Positions 1-8,847 are shown, counted from the first letter of the stretch. The stretch: 64,000 nt of DNA from an uncultured Erysipelotrichales bacterium (GCA_910579135.1 CAJTTM010000007.1:36522-100521); one strand, 5' to 3'. A program made the numbers and translations. The notes: generated from the sequence alone by a model not told the origin.

Positions 1-610
1 ATTGATCATATTGCCTCAATGTTTTTAAATATAGTATATCTGTTTCTACTTGATTTAAATCATCATCTGAAATTTGATTCCATTGAGAAACTCTAATGTC
101 ACAATTATATATAGATAAATCATCAAAAATAATCTCAGAAACCTTTAAATCAAAAGCTCTTGTTTGTTTATTTTTTATTGAAATAGATTTATTATATCCA
201 AAAGTATTATACTTTTCTTCATTTAAATCTAAATAATTATATTCTATTTCTTCTAATTCTCTCATTGCAGTATCAAGACAATATATTATCATTTTGATAG
301 CTCTTATATTTTTATTAGATAAATTCATGAATTCAATATTTAAATTAATAATATTACTTCTTGCATATAAATCTGCTTTCTTTATTAATAATGATGATTC
401 CTCTAAAATCAAATGATGAGTTAAACTAAAAGTTGGTTCATTAGAAAACTTAATTGCACTACCACTATTAACTTGATTATTACTCGTCACTATCTTTCCA
501 TTTTCTATAATCACTTTATTTTCTAAAGATGTACCACAATTTGTACATACATTATCATTTACTCCTACTTGTAAGCCACATTTTGGGCATGCATATATTC
601 TTTTTGCCAT
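1..610 (-). CDS. Zinc-ribbon protein, C-terminus beyond window edge
   Basis: Reading leftward from an ATG at 608-610, the frame is open to the window edge (203 codons), so the 3' end is missing. The protein begins MAKRIYACPKCG and has a second CTNCG pair about 12 residues later, a classic four-cysteine zinc ribbon. The rest is hydrophilic, with no membrane segment in the visible part and no catalytic motif that I recognise. A ribosome binding site (GAGGT) precedes the start, and the gene begins 12 bases after the stop of the next zinc-ribbon gene, so the two probably share a transcript and the phase-variable-looking promoter at 971-1001. The function is unknown; a binding or scaffold role is only a guess from the ribbon. 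Confidence 0.75.
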   Translation of the reverse strand, partial: MAKRIYACPKCGLQVGVNDNVCTNCGTSLENKVIIENGKIVTSNNQVNSGSAIKFSNEPTFSLTHHLILEESSLLIKKADLYARSNIINLNIEFMNLSNKNIRAIKMIIYCLDTAMRELEEIEYNYLDLNEEKYNTFGYNKSISIKNKQTRAFDLKVSEIIFDDLSIYNCDIRVSQWNQISDDDLNQVETDILYLKTLRQYDQ

Positions 611-622
611 AACTTTACCTCA

Positions 623-925
623 TTAATAACCAACGGTTGTAGATGCCGTACATCCTACTAATAAAAACCAAAGAATGATATCCGTTAAGAATCCATATAA
701 GGCTAATTTTCCACAATCATTAGCTTTTTCTGGATAATTATTATTCCAAACGCAAAAAAGAACTAAACCGATTAAAGGAAAGAAAAAAGATAATACTTTT
801 AACCCAACAGATGCTTCTTCATCACTTTGATTAACATTACGTTTATTTCCTCTAACAGGAACCCCGCATTTCACACATATAACTGCATTGTCATCTATTT
901 CAGCTCCACAATTTCTACAATACAT
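623..925 (-). CDS. Small zinc-ribbon membrane protein
   Basis: The protein has 100 residues. It opens MYCRNCG and has a CVKCG pair 13 residues on, forming an N-terminal zinc ribbon, followed by a short charged linker and two hydrophobic stretches (about residues 43-60 and 76-94) that look like membrane helices. I chose the ATG at 923-925 because AGAGGG lies about 10 bases upstream; an in-frame ATG at 947-949 would add MEEREKFI but has no ribosome binding site. Zinc-ribbon plus DUF4190/TM2-like small membrane proteins are common in Bacillota and have no settled function. It is the first gene of a two-gene leftward transcript whose promoter spacer carries ten G residues, so its expression may switch on and off. 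Confidence 0.75.
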   Translation of the reverse strand: MYCRNCGAEIDDNAVICVKCGVPVRGNKRNVNQSDEEASVGLKVLSFFFPLIGLVLFCVWNNNYPEKANDCGKLALYGFLTDIILWFLLVGCTASTTVGY

Positions 926-970
926 AATAAATTTTTCCCTCTCTTCCATAATTTAATATATTCTCCGTCC

Positions 971-1001
971 ATTATACCCCCCCCCCGTATAATTTTGTCA
1001 A
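971..1001 (-). promoter_or_regulatory. SigmaA promoter with G10 tract in the spacer
   Basis: On the minus strand a perfect -35 TTGACA (996-1001) and a perfect -10 TATAAT (971-976) are separated by 19 bases, of which the last ten are G (977-986 on the plus strand are C). The arms ATTATAC and GTATAAT also pair with each other around the tract. The optimal spacer is 17, so gain or loss of one or two G would change promoter strength. It drives the zinc-ribbon genes at 623-925 and 1-610. The hexamers and the tract are seen directly; switching is inference. Confidence 0.7.
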
Positions 1002-1081
1002 CGACCAAAAATGACATATATCGGGGTTAAGATAAGCATAATTTATAAACTTAGACATATAGTAAATAGAGGTGAAATAAA

Positions 1082-2869
1082 ATGTGTGGAATTGTTTGTA
1101 TGTGTAATTGGAATCACGATATAAGTGATAAAGAGAATGAATTAAATGAAATGATTGATTTATTAAGATATAGAGGTCCTGATGATAGCCATACTTATGT
1201 AAGTCATCATGTTTTGATGGCTCATAGACGTTTATCTATTATTGATTTAAAGAATGGACAACAACCTATGCATTATAAACAATATTCTATTGTTTATAAT
1301 GGTGAGATTTATAATATGATAGAGATAAAAAAGAAGTTAGTTGCATTAGGTTATCATTTTAAAACAATGAGTGATACTGAAGTGATATTAGCAGCTTATG
1401 ATGCATATAAAGAAAAGTGTATAGAGATGTTTGAAGGGATATTTGCTTTTGTGATTAGCGATGGCAAACATTTATTTATTGCTAGAGATCAAATGGGAGT
1501 TAAACCATTATATTACGCTTTTAAAAATCAAACTTTAATTATTGCTAGTGAAATAAAATCTATTCTTTATTATTTAAAAGAAGCTGTTGTTGATAATGAT
1601 GGAATAAGAGAATTATTAGGACTAGGTCCTAGTTGTACACCTGGAAGAACAGTTTATAGAGATGTTTTTTCTTTGAGAGCAGCTCATTATATGATATATG
1701 ATGGGGATATTCATATTCATAGATATTGGATGCCTAAAGTCAAAGAACATACTGATAGTTTAGAAGAAACAATTAATAAAGTAAGAGAGTTAGTTATAGA
1801 AAGTATTCAAAATCAATTAATCAGTGATGTTCCTATTTCTTCTATGTTATCTGGAGGATTAGATTCAAGTATTATTACTGCTATATCTTCTCAATTTATA
1901 ACTCATTTATCTACTTATAGTATTTCTTATGAAGGACAAAAAGATTATTTCAAAGCTTATGATTATCAAACTAGCATGGATGATGAATATATTGATGATA
2001 TGGTTTTAAAATATCAAAGTGAACACAAAAATGTAACCCTTTCACAAGAAGACTTAATTCAAGGCTTAGAAACAAGCTTGATTGCTAGAGATATGCCAGG
2101 AATGGCAGATATAGATTCTAGTTTCTATCTTTTCTCAAAAGAAATATCCAAAAATCATAAAGTTTGTTTATCTGGAGAATGTGCTGATGAGATATTTGGA
2201 GGATATCCTTGGTTTTATAAAGAAGAATTATATAATCAACCCCACTTTCCATGGATGAGAGATTTAGATTTAAAAATGAAATTATTTCATAAAGATATTC
2301 AATCATTAAATATCAAAGATTATATTATCAAACAATATCATCAATCATTAAATGAAATAGATAGTAATGACTTTAAACAAAAAATGATGTATATCAATAT
2401 GGAATGGTTTATGCAAACACTCCTTACTCGTTGTGACTCTCAAACAATGCGTTCTTCTATTGAAGTAAGAGTCCCATTTGCTTCAACAAAAATCTTTGAA
2501 TATCTATATAATATGCCTTATTCATATATGTTCTATAATAATGAAGAAAAAGGAATACTAAGAAAAGCCTTTGAAAAAGATTTACCAGAAAGTATTACTC
2601 ATAGAAAGAAAAACCCTTATCCTAAAACACATCATCCTCTCTATACAAAATTAATTGTAGAAAAATTAAAAGAAAGCTTAAAAGATTCATCTAATATTCT
2701 TTATCAATTATTTGATAAAGAAGCCTTAATGAAATTAATAGAAACAAAAGGAGAAAGCTTTAAAGCACCTTGGTTTGGTCAACTTATGATGGGACCTCAA
2801 CTTTTAGCATACCTCTATCAAATAGCATTATGGGGAAAAATATATAAAATAAAAATCGATAGAACATAA
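1082..2869 (+). CDS. asnB: Asparagine synthase, glutamine-hydrolysing
   Basis: This enzyme makes asparagine from aspartate, ATP and glutamine in the cytosol. The 595-residue protein starts MCGIVC, so Cys2 becomes the N-terminal nucleophile of the class II glutaminase domain (about residues 1-190). The synthetase half carries the PP-loop SGGLDSS near residue 257 and the typical CLSGECADEIFGGY stretch. The length is normal for a bacterial AsnB. A GAGGTGA ribosome binding site sits 6 bases before the ATG. It is transcribed alone: the gene to its left runs the other way and a bidirectional hairpin closes its 3' end. An asparaginase that reverses the pathway lies 3.3 kb downstream, but nothing shows the two are co-regulated. 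Confidence 0.93.
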   Translation: MCGIVCMCNWNHDISDKENELNEMIDLLRYRGPDDSHTYVSHHVLMAHRRLSIIDLKNGQQPMHYKQYSIVYNGEIYNMIEIKKKLVALGYHFKTMSDTEVILAAYDAYKEKCIEMFEGIFAFVISDGKHLFIARDQMGVKPLYYAFKNQTLIIASEIKSILYYLKEAVVDNDGIRELLGLGPSCTPGRTVYRDVFSLRAAHYMIYDGDIHIHRYWMPKVKEHTDSLEETINKVRELVIESIQNQLISDVPISSMLSGGLDSSIITAISSQFITHLSTYSISYEGQKDYFKAYDYQTSMDDEYIDDMVLKYQSEHKNVTLSQEDLIQGLETSLIARDMPGMADIDSSFYLFSKEISKNHKVCLSGECADEIFGGYPWFYKEELYNQPHFPWMRDLDLKMKLFHKDIQSLNIKDYIIKQYHQSLNEIDSNDFKQKMMYINMEWFMQTLLTRCDSQTMRSSIEVRVPFASTKIFEYLYNMPYSYMFYNNEEKGILRKAFEKDLPESITHRKKNPYPKTHHPLYTKLIVEKLKESLKDSSNILYQLFDKEALMKLIETKGESFKAPWFGQLMMGPQLLAYLYQIALWGKIYKIKIDRT

Positions 2870-2881
2870 CTATCGATTTTT
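2851..2881. terminator. Bidirectional intrinsic terminator
   Basis: AAAAATCGATAG (2851-2862) pairs perfectly with CTATCGATTTTT (2870-2881) around a 7-base loop, with T runs on both strands. It overlaps the last codons of asnB and of the convergent kinase gene. Confidence 0.85.
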
Positions 2882-4120
2882 TAAAAACAATTTCACTTTA
2901 AAAGAATTTCCATTATCTTTAAATAAAACATCACCATCATATTTCTTTACAATACCTTTAATAATGGAAATACCAATTCCATGATTCATTGTATCTTTTT
3001 TTGTTGTCCTTAAATCAGAATGATCTTCTAAAGCATCTTTACTATTACTCACTTCTAAATACAAACAACTATATTTCATATAAATCCTTACAATAATATA
3101 TCTATCCCCCTCTATATTAAGACAAGCTTCAATAGCGTTATCTAAAACATTAAATAATAAAGTCACTATATCTAAATCTAATATTTTTATATCTTCATTA
3201 AGTATAACATCTATTCTAGATTTAATATGATTTTCTTCCATCACTTTTATTTTATTACAAAGAACTAAATCAATAATACGATGTTCACAATAATGAACAG
3301 CATTCATTGTTTTTATTTTTTCTTTTCTTGTATCAATATATTGATGAGCTTGATCATAAAGATGATTTTTTATAAAATATTTTATATTTTTAATATCATC
3401 ATCTGTTGCTTTTTGATATTCTTTTAAATCATTTTCATATCTTTTTAATTCTTTTTGTTGAACTAAAGCATATCTATCTACAAAATCCATGTTAATCTTT
3501 TTAAATATTGATACCATCATTGTATTTGTATAACAAAGAACTAAAATACCTATTAAGACCATAAAAACAATAATATAAAAAGGATAATCAATACATAATA
3601 AAAAGATAATAAAAATAAAGATAAATTGACACATGGATAATGTCATATACTTATAAAATAAATAATAACGTTTATATGGCCAAGCATAAACATATAAGTA
3701 AAAAGAAAGAACGAGTAACCAAAATCCATACAAAACAAAAGCATAAACACTAAATTCTAAACTAAAATATTCATGTAATTCTGGAACAATGGAATAATGA
3801 TATGATAAAGCGACTTCACTTAGAAAATAACTTAATATTTGAATAAAACAATAAGATAAACATACATAAGATAATTTTTTGAGATGATCTAAATAAAAGA
3901 TCTTACATACACATAATTCTATAAAGAAACAGATAAGAGTCGCAATTATTTTATTTGATATAAAATAAATATTTAAATCATTAAGAATCCAAAATAATAT
4001 AAATTGTTGAATAAATATTTTCATTCCTTTTTCTTTTGGGGTTAATAAAGTATAACAAATAATAGAAAATAACATTGAAGGAATAAATAGATAAATTAAA
4101 AATAAATATTTAAATGTCAT
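2870..4120 (-). CDS. AgrC-like sensor protein: ATPase half, H-box His missing
   Basis: This 416-residue membrane protein has about six hydrophobic helices (residues 1-200), a coiled segment and a GHKL ATPase domain with the N-box NVLDNAIEAC (about 324-333) and the glycine box NHGIGI (about 379-384). In the position where AgrC/HPK10 kinases carry the phosphorylated His (R-H-D-x-x-N), this protein reads DDDIKNI (about 240-246), so the acceptor His is absent. Its start overlaps the end of the preceding gene by 11 bases, and an AGGAGG site lies inside that gene. The upstream neighbour has the His but no ATPase domain. I infer that the two form a hetero-oligomeric kinase signalling to the LytTR response regulator encoded divergently at 5048. 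Confidence 0.8.
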   Translation of the reverse strand: MTFKYLFLIYLFIPSMLFSIICYTLLTPKEKGMKIFIQQFILFWILNDLNIYFISNKIIATLICFFIELCVCKIFYLDHLKKLSYVCLSYCFIQILSYFLSEVALSYHYSIVPELHEYFSLEFSVYAFVLYGFWLLVLSFYLYVYAWPYKRYYLFYKYMTLSMCQFIFIFIIFLLCIDYPFYIIVFMVLIGILVLCYTNTMMVSIFKKINMDFVDRYALVQQKELKRYENDLKEYQKATDDDIKNIKYFIKNHLYDQAHQYIDTRKEKIKTMNAVHYCEHRIIDLVLCNKIKVMEENHIKSRIDVILNEDIKILDLDIVTLLFNVLDNAIEACLNIEGDRYIIVRIYMKYSCLYLEVSNSKDALEDHSDLRTTKKDTMNHGIGISIIKGIVKKYDGDVLFKDNGNSFKVKLFLKNR

Positions 4121-4925
4121 CTTTATCCTCCTTATAAATCATTTCTATTTGTTCAATATAGTTGTCTATTTCTTTTTCACTATATTCATCAATCATATCT
4201 TCTAATACCATTAAATGATTCATTAAATCATGCCTTATCTTTCTTAATTCTAATTGCTTTTGAGTAAAAATTTCACTTTCTGCTAATTTAACATGAGATA
4301 TCCTCTCTGCTCTTAATTTCATAAATCCATCATAAATCACATAATCACACCAAAGCATCAATAATGTTAATATGATAAATATATAACCTATAATTCTTTC
4401 ACACTTCTCTATTCCAAAATAAAATAATATAATCATTAAACATCCTTGTCCTAAAGGAATAAAATAAAACTGTTTAAATTGATTTAACTGTTTAGAAAAA
4501 AACTTTACAACAATAAAACAATAAGAAAACATTTGTATCCCTGAAAGACATATCTTAAAAAGTAACATAGGTGTACTAAGAGATAAAATAGGCCACGCAT
4601 CAGAATAAACCATAAATAAAATAATTGTTCCTATCATCTCTTCTAACATATAAATTAAACTTAATATTCCTAAACTCATTAATCTCTGTTTTAAAGTTCC
4701 TTTAAAACAAATATGAGAAATAATAAATAAAGATAAAGCTATATAAATGATCCATATCATATAGTTTGTAAAAAAAGGAAAAGAAATGATAAAGAAAATT
4801 AAAAAACAAAGATAAAAAATAATAGGTGTTAACTTTTCATGCCTCATTGTATGAATAGAACAGAAGTAATAATCAATACCAAAAGCGATAACTAATACTT
4901 CTATAATTTTCAAATATTCTTCCAT
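4110..4925 (-). CDS. AgrC-like sensor protein: His-box half, no ATPase domain
   Basis: This 271-residue protein consists of about six membrane helices (residues 5-205) and a short cytoplasmic tail with the HPK10-type H-box IRHDLMNHL, His at about residue 232. It stops 39 residues later, so the whole GHKL ATPase domain found in AgrC kinases is missing. The ending is not a break: the stop codon is followed at once by the overlapping start of the ATPase-bearing partner, which has its own full membrane domain. An AAGGAGG site precedes the ATG. I infer a sensor partner phosphorylated in trans. The signal is unknown: no AgrB protease or AgrD-like peptide gene is nearby. Confidence 0.78.
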   Translation of the reverse strand: MEEYLKIIEVLVIAFGIDYYFCSIHTMRHEKLTPIIFYLCFLIFFIISFPFFTNYMIWIIYIALSLFIISHICFKGTLKQRLMSLGILSLIYMLEEMIGTIILFMVYSDAWPILSLSTPMLLFKICLSGIQMFSYCFIVVKFFSKQLNQFKQFYFIPLGQGCLMIILFYFGIEKCERIIGYIFIILTLLMLWCDYVIYDGFMKLRAERISHVKLAESEIFTQKQLELRKIRHDLMNHLMVLEDMIDEYSEKEIDNYIEQIEMIYKEDKDDI

Positions 4926-4963
4926 TATGTACCTCCTTTTTTGCCTGTTTTTATGCGATTGCT

Positions 4964-5024
4964 ACATTTTGACCACTTTATTTTCATTTTTGGTAAGCAT
5001 TTTTCGACATTTTTCATGTATAAT
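4964..5024 (+). promoter_or_regulatory. Intergenic promoter region with CATTTTT repeats
   Basis: Between the divergent kinase and regulator genes a -10 TATAAT lies at 5019-5024 with no good -35. Upstream are repeats of the type ACATTTT (4964-4970, 5007-5014) and CATTTTTCG (4998-5006). LytTR regulators often bind paired direct repeats of about 9 bases, so these are candidate autoregulatory sites. The repeats are seen; the binding is inference. Confidence 0.4.
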
Positions 5025-5047
5025 AAGTAAATAAGGATGTGATATAT

Positions 5048-5752
5048 ATGCTTAGAGTTTGTTTATGTGAAGATAATATTGCTCATTCTCAAATGATAGC
5101 CTCTATTTTATTTCAAGAATTAGATAAAAGAAATGTGAGTTATTCTCTTCATGAATATCATAAGCTTAATAAACTAGATAAACTATTAGATAGAGATAAA
5201 TTTCGTTTTGATTTAATATTAATGGATATTGATTTTGATGGGAAAACAAGTATCCCTCTTGCAAAGAAAATCAATAAACTTTATCCTCAATGTTATATTA
5301 TTTATATTTCTAATTATTTAGATTATGTAAAAGATATTTTTGATACTTCTTTTGTCTACTATATTTTAAAAGACGAACTTGAAGAAAGGTTCCCTCATGC
5401 GATTGAAAAAACAATTCATCAACTTCAAATTCAGCCAAAATTAAAGATTCAAAAGAAAGGTAAGATCTTTTTATTAAATCAAGGTGATATTCTTTATTTT
5501 GAAAGAGATATAAGAGTAACCCATATTATTTTAAAAGATGATACTCTTACAGTTACTGAGAAATTAGAAAGTATTATCAATCGTTTAAATCTTGATCATT
5601 TTATACGATGTCATCGTAGTTATATTGTAAATACATCTTACATACAGGAGTATAGCCCTGATAGTATTACTATGAAAAATGGCTATAGTATTCCTGTAAG
5701 TAGACGTTATCGAAATGATTTGAAAGATTTTATTCTAAATGATGATTTATAA
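5048..5752 (+). CDS. LytTR-family response regulator (AgrA-like)
   Basis: This is a cytoplasmic two-component response regulator of 234 residues. The receiver domain (about 1-120) has the acidic pair CEDN, the phospho-acceptor Asp60 in LILMDIDFDG, and the conserved Lys of LKDEL. The C-terminal LytTR DNA-binding domain (about 135-232) shows ILYFERD, FIRCHRSYIVN and the closing PVSRRY. I place the start at the ATG at 5048: AAGGA at 5033-5037 is then 10 bases upstream, whereas the in-frame GTG at 5039 would sit on top of it. It is divergent from the split AgrC-like kinase genes, which are its obvious partners. Its target genes cannot be read from the window. Confidence 0.88.
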   Translation: MLRVCLCEDNIAHSQMIASILFQELDKRNVSYSLHEYHKLNKLDKLLDRDKFRFDLILMDIDFDGKTSIPLAKKINKLYPQCYIIYISNYLDYVKDIFDTSFVYYILKDELEERFPHAIEKTIHQLQIQPKLKIQKKGKIFLLNQGDILYFERDIRVTHIILKDDTLTVTEKLESIINRLNLDHFIRCHRSYIVNTSYIQEYSPDSITMKNGYSIPVSRRYRNDLKDFILNDDL

Positions 5753-6148
5753 GGAATGAATATCATTCCTTATTTTTATAATCATTTCTTTTTGTTTTAA
5801 ATCAATTCTTTCTATCGGTAAAGGAATTTGATAACAACATCTCTTTTCTTCTACTTTTAATGTTGGTATTTGTATAAATTGTTTAAAGACTTGCATAAAT
5901 GGTAATTCAATAAAACTATATTTTACAGTTCCTTCAATATCATCAAATATCAATTCATTATTTTGATAATCAAAAAGAAAATTCACTTGAATTCTAAAAG
6001 ATTGATTTTGATAATTCATTAAAGCATCAATAAATATTCTATTTTGAATAGATAATTGACTCTTTATGATCTTAAACCCATATTCATTACAAAAGGGTTT
6101 AACAAAGAAAATAAAACAATCATAAAACTCTTTTTCACCAATAACCAT
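5747..6148 (-). CDS. Hypothetical protein, 133 aa
   Basis: I do not recognise this family. The protein is soluble, has no signal peptide or membrane helix, and alternates short beta-like stretches (FRIQVNFLFDY, LIFDDIEGTVKYSF) with a helical start, which suggests a compact alpha/beta fold. Its start has a GAGGTGA-type ribosome binding site. It is separated from the asparaginase gene (same strand) by 35 bases, so the two could be cotranscribed, with this gene downstream. There are no catalytic motifs and no unusual base composition. The evidence that it is real is the clean open frame, the ribosome binding site and the shared terminator. Confidence 0.6.
   Translation of the reverse strand: MVIGEKEFYDCFIFFVKPFCNEYGFKIIKSQLSIQNRIFIDALMNYQNQSFRIQVNFLFDYQNNELIFDDIEGTVKYSFIELPFMQVFKQFIQIPTLKVEEKRCCYQIPLPIERIDLKQKEMIIKIRNDIHSL
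5751..5777. terminator. Hairpin terminator between convergent genes
   Basis: AAGGAATGA (5751-5759) pairs with TCATTCCTT (5763-5771) around a 3-base loop, followed on the plus strand by ATTTTTA. It closes the response regulator gene and overlaps the 3' end of the convergent gene. Confidence 0.75.
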
Positions 6149-6183
6149 CCAATCACCTCAAGAATTATATGATAATCAAAGAA

Positions 6184-7161
6184 TTAATATTCCCTAAAAA
6201 ACTCCTTAATTTGACTCACTTCATAAGATTTACTTAAAGCTAACATTAATAATATTCTTGCTTTTTGCGCTGATAATGTATTAGCAGCAATACAGTGTTC
6301 TAATGGATCAAAGATATGATCATCAAACACAATTCCTAATGGAACACGTGAAGCTCTTACAAAGACAATCCCTTGCTTAGATAATTCATTAATAGTTTCT
6401 AACCATTTTTGACTATAATTGCCATTTCCAGATCCCGCAATAACAATTCCCTGATGATTTTTCGCAAGTTGATATAAAATACTTTCATCAGCTCCTCCAT
6501 AAAAATAGGCAATACCTACTTGAGGTAATGTTTGGTATATTCCTGCAAATATGGAATGCACAGTATGTTTTTTAAAAGTATTAGAAAAGAAATAAACATC
6601 ATTATCTTGCATATATCCTAAACAACCAAATGATTTTTGGTCAAAAGCATCAATTTTATAATTATTCACTTTTTGAACATCTCTACCAGAATAAATTGTA
6701 TTAGAAAATAAAACCATAACTCCTTTTCCTCTTGCTTCATCATTAACTGCTAAAGCAATTGCTTGATATAAATTATATGGTCCATCGGCACTTGTAGCGG
6801 TTGCTGGTCGCATCGCTCCTGTAATGACAACAGGTTTTGAAGTATTTAATGTCAAGTTTAAAAAATAAGCTGTTTCCTCTATTAAATCAGTACCATGTGT
6901 AACAACAACACCATCAATACTATTATCCATAACTAATTCATTAATTTTATTAGATAAAATAATCCAACATTTTTCATCCATTTCATTACTATCAACATTA
7001 AATAATTGATAAGATTGAATATCTGCAATATCATTGATTATAGGAATAGATTGAATAATTTGGCCTACATCAATTTCTCCTGCATGATAAGCAACTGTCT
7101 TTCCATTCTCTCCAGTTCCTGCAATTGTTCCTCCAGTAGCTATAATTGCGATTGTTTTCAT
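6184..7161 (-). CDS. L-asparaginase
   Basis: This enzyme hydrolyses asparagine to aspartate and ammonia. The 325-residue protein opens MKTIAIIATGGTIAG, carrying the first catalytic threonine (Thr12 in TGGTIA). The second catalytic motif THGTD is at residues 88-92 (Thr88-Asp92), followed by the expected E-E. There is no signal peptide, so it is probably cytosolic despite its similarity to type II enzymes. A GGGTGAG site precedes the ATG. It runs leftward, probably together with the small hypothetical gene at 5747. The family also includes glutaminase-asparaginases, and substrate preference cannot be read from the sequence. Confidence 0.9.
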   Translation of the reverse strand: MKTIAIIATGGTIAGTGENGKTVAYHAGEIDVGQIIQSIPIINDIADIQSYQLFNVDSNEMDEKCWIILSNKINELVMDNSIDGVVVTHGTDLIEETAYFLNLTLNTSKPVVITGAMRPATATSADGPYNLYQAIALAVNDEARGKGVMVLFSNTIYSGRDVQKVNNYKIDAFDQKSFGCLGYMQDNDVYFFSNTFKKHTVHSIFAGIYQTLPQVGIAYFYGGADESILYQLAKNHQGIVIAGSGNGNYSQKWLETINELSKQGIVFVRASRVPLGIVFDDHIFDPLEHCIAANTLSAQKARILLMLALSKSYEVSQIKEFFREY

Positions 7162-7233
7162 ACACTCACCCTTCCATCGACATTATTTTAACATCTTCTT
7201 ATATAACAAACAATTAGAAAAGTAAAGTTAGCA

Positions 7234-7270
7234 TATAAAAAAACAGATATATTTTTATCTATATCTGTTT
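7234..7270 (-). terminator. Intrinsic terminator after the GH1 gene
   Basis: AAACAGATATA (7241-7251) pairs with TATATCTGTTT (7260-7270). On the minus strand the 3' arm runs into seven T residues. It lies just downstream of the 6-phospho-beta-glucosidase stop codon. Confidence 0.8.
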
Positions 7271-7280
7271 ATTCATAAAA

Positions 7281-8723
7281 TTATCCTAAATCTTCACCAT
7301 TTGTTTCAATGACATGTTTATACCAATAGAATGATTTCTTTTTACCTCTTGATAAATCTCCTTCATGAGCATTATTATAATTAACATAGATGAAACCATA
7401 ACGTTTATCATATTCACCAGTAGAAGCAGATACAATATCAATTGGTGCCCACATTGTATAACCTAATAAATCAACTCCATCATAATCAACAGCTTCCTTC
7501 ATAGCTGCAATATGTTCTTTTAAATAATCAATTCTATAATCATCATGAATCATGCCATCTTCTTCAAACTTATCATATGCTCCAAATCCATTTTCAACGA
7601 TCATCATTGGAAGTTCAAAACGATCATTAAACCAGTTTAAACACCATCTTAAACCAACTGGATCAATTTGCCATCCCCAATCAGAAGCTTTTAAATATGT
7701 ATTTCTTACAAAATCTTCTTCAGAGAAATCAAATGAACGTCCAAATCTACCAGTATACTTAGTTGCATAAGACATATAATAAGAGAATCCAATATAATCT
7801 ACTTTACCTTCTGCTAATGCTTTTTCATCTTCTGGTAAAATAAATTGATCATACCCTTTTCTTTCAAATTTCTTTAAAAGATGACTTGGATAATGTCCTC
7901 TTGCATGAACTTCAACATACCAGTATTTTTGATGCATTGCTTGTTGAGCATTTAAAACATCCTCTGGATTACAAGTTGCGGGATAAACACCATTCATACC
8001 AATCATACAACCAACTTTTGCATCTGGATCAATTTCATGACAAGCTTTTACAGCTAATGCACTTGCAACTAACTCATGATGAGCAGATTTATACATCATA
8101 TATTCAATATCGTCACCTTCTTTTACAAGAACAGCGCCTTCTTGAATAAGATGATGAGGTCCCATAGCTGTTAATTCAGCTTGGTTATTAATTTCATTGA
8201 ATGTCATCCAATATTTAACTTTACCTTTATATCTTTCAAAACATACTTTTGCATATTTCACAAAGAAATCAATACATCTTCTATCCATAAATCCATTATA
8301 TTTTACTGATAAATTATATGGCATTTCAAAATGTGATAAAGTAATCACTGGTTCAATTCCCAATCTATGCATTTCATCAAACATTTCATCATAGAATTTT
8401 AAACCTTCTTCATTAGGTTGTTCATCATCACCATTTGGGAAAATTCTTGTCCATGCAATAGAAGTTCTAAATGCTTTAAATCCCATTTCTGCCATTAAAG
8501 CTAAATCTTCTTTATAATGATGATAGAAGTCTATACCTAAATGGTTTGGATAATCCTCCCCTTCAATAACTCCATCAGTAATTCTTCTAGGTGATTTTGT
8601 TACATTATCTCCTGCAGTCATAACATCTGCAACACTAACTCCTTTACCACCTTCATTCCAAGCTCCTTCAGCTTGATGTGCAGCAATTGCTCCACCCCAT
8701 AAAAAATCTTTTCTAAATCCCAT
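7281..8723 (-). CDS. 6-phospho-beta-glucosidase, GH1 family
   Basis: This cytosolic glycoside hydrolase splits phosphorylated beta-glucosides such as cellobiose-6-phosphate after PTS uptake. It has 480 residues, the normal GH1 length, and begins FRKDFLWGGAIAAHQAEGA. The acid/base Glu177 is in TFNEIN and the nucleophile Glu377 in IVENGFG. The C-terminal STGEYDKRYGFIYV stretch holds the Ser, Lys and Tyr that bind the 6-phosphate, which separates this branch from plain beta-glucosidases. A GGAGG site lies 8 bases before the ATG. No PTS permease or antiterminator lies beside it, so its sugar must be imported by a transporter encoded elsewhere. It is transcribed alone. Confidence 0.9.
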   Translation of the reverse strand: MGFRKDFLWGGAIAAHQAEGAWNEGGKGVSVADVMTAGDNVTKSPRRITDGVIEGEDYPNHLGIDFYHHYKEDLALMAEMGFKAFRTSIAWTRIFPNGDDEQPNEEGLKFYDEMFDEMHRLGIEPVITLSHFEMPYNLSVKYNGFMDRRCIDFFVKYAKVCFERYKGKVKYWMTFNEINNQAELTAMGPHHLIQEGAVLVKEGDDIEYMMYKSAHHELVASALAVKACHEIDPDAKVGCMIGMNGVYPATCNPEDVLNAQQAMHQKYWYVEVHARGHYPSHLLKKFERKGYDQFILPEDEKALAEGKVDYIGFSYYMSYATKYTGRFGRSFDFSEEDFVRNTYLKASDWGWQIDPVGLRWCLNWFNDRFELPMMIVENGFGAYDKFEEDGMIHDDYRIDYLKEHIAAMKEAVDYDGVDLLGYTMWAPIDIVSASTGEYDKRYGFIYVNYNNAHEGDLSRGKKKSFYWYKHVIETNGEDLG

Positions 8724-8798
8724 TTTTTATTTCCTCCATTCTTTTTTTATTATACTATAAATTATATAATTTAAAAATATTTTCTTATGAAAATATTA

Positions 8799-8827
8799 TT
8801 GACAAAAATTATCTTTATCTCTATTAT
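8799..8827 (+). promoter_or_regulatory. SigmaA promoter for the MATE gene
   Basis: A consensus -35 TTGACA (8799-8804) and a -10 TATTAT (8822-8827) are 17 bases apart, 20 bases before the start codon of the downstream exporter gene. Confidence 0.75.
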
Positions 8828-8847
8828 TGGGAAAAGAGGTGTGAACT

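Noticed and set aside
2870..4925. The two kinase genes as one broken histidine kinase
   Set aside because: Each has a complete membrane domain, and the downstream gene has its own AGGAGG site, so they are two genes and not halves of one.
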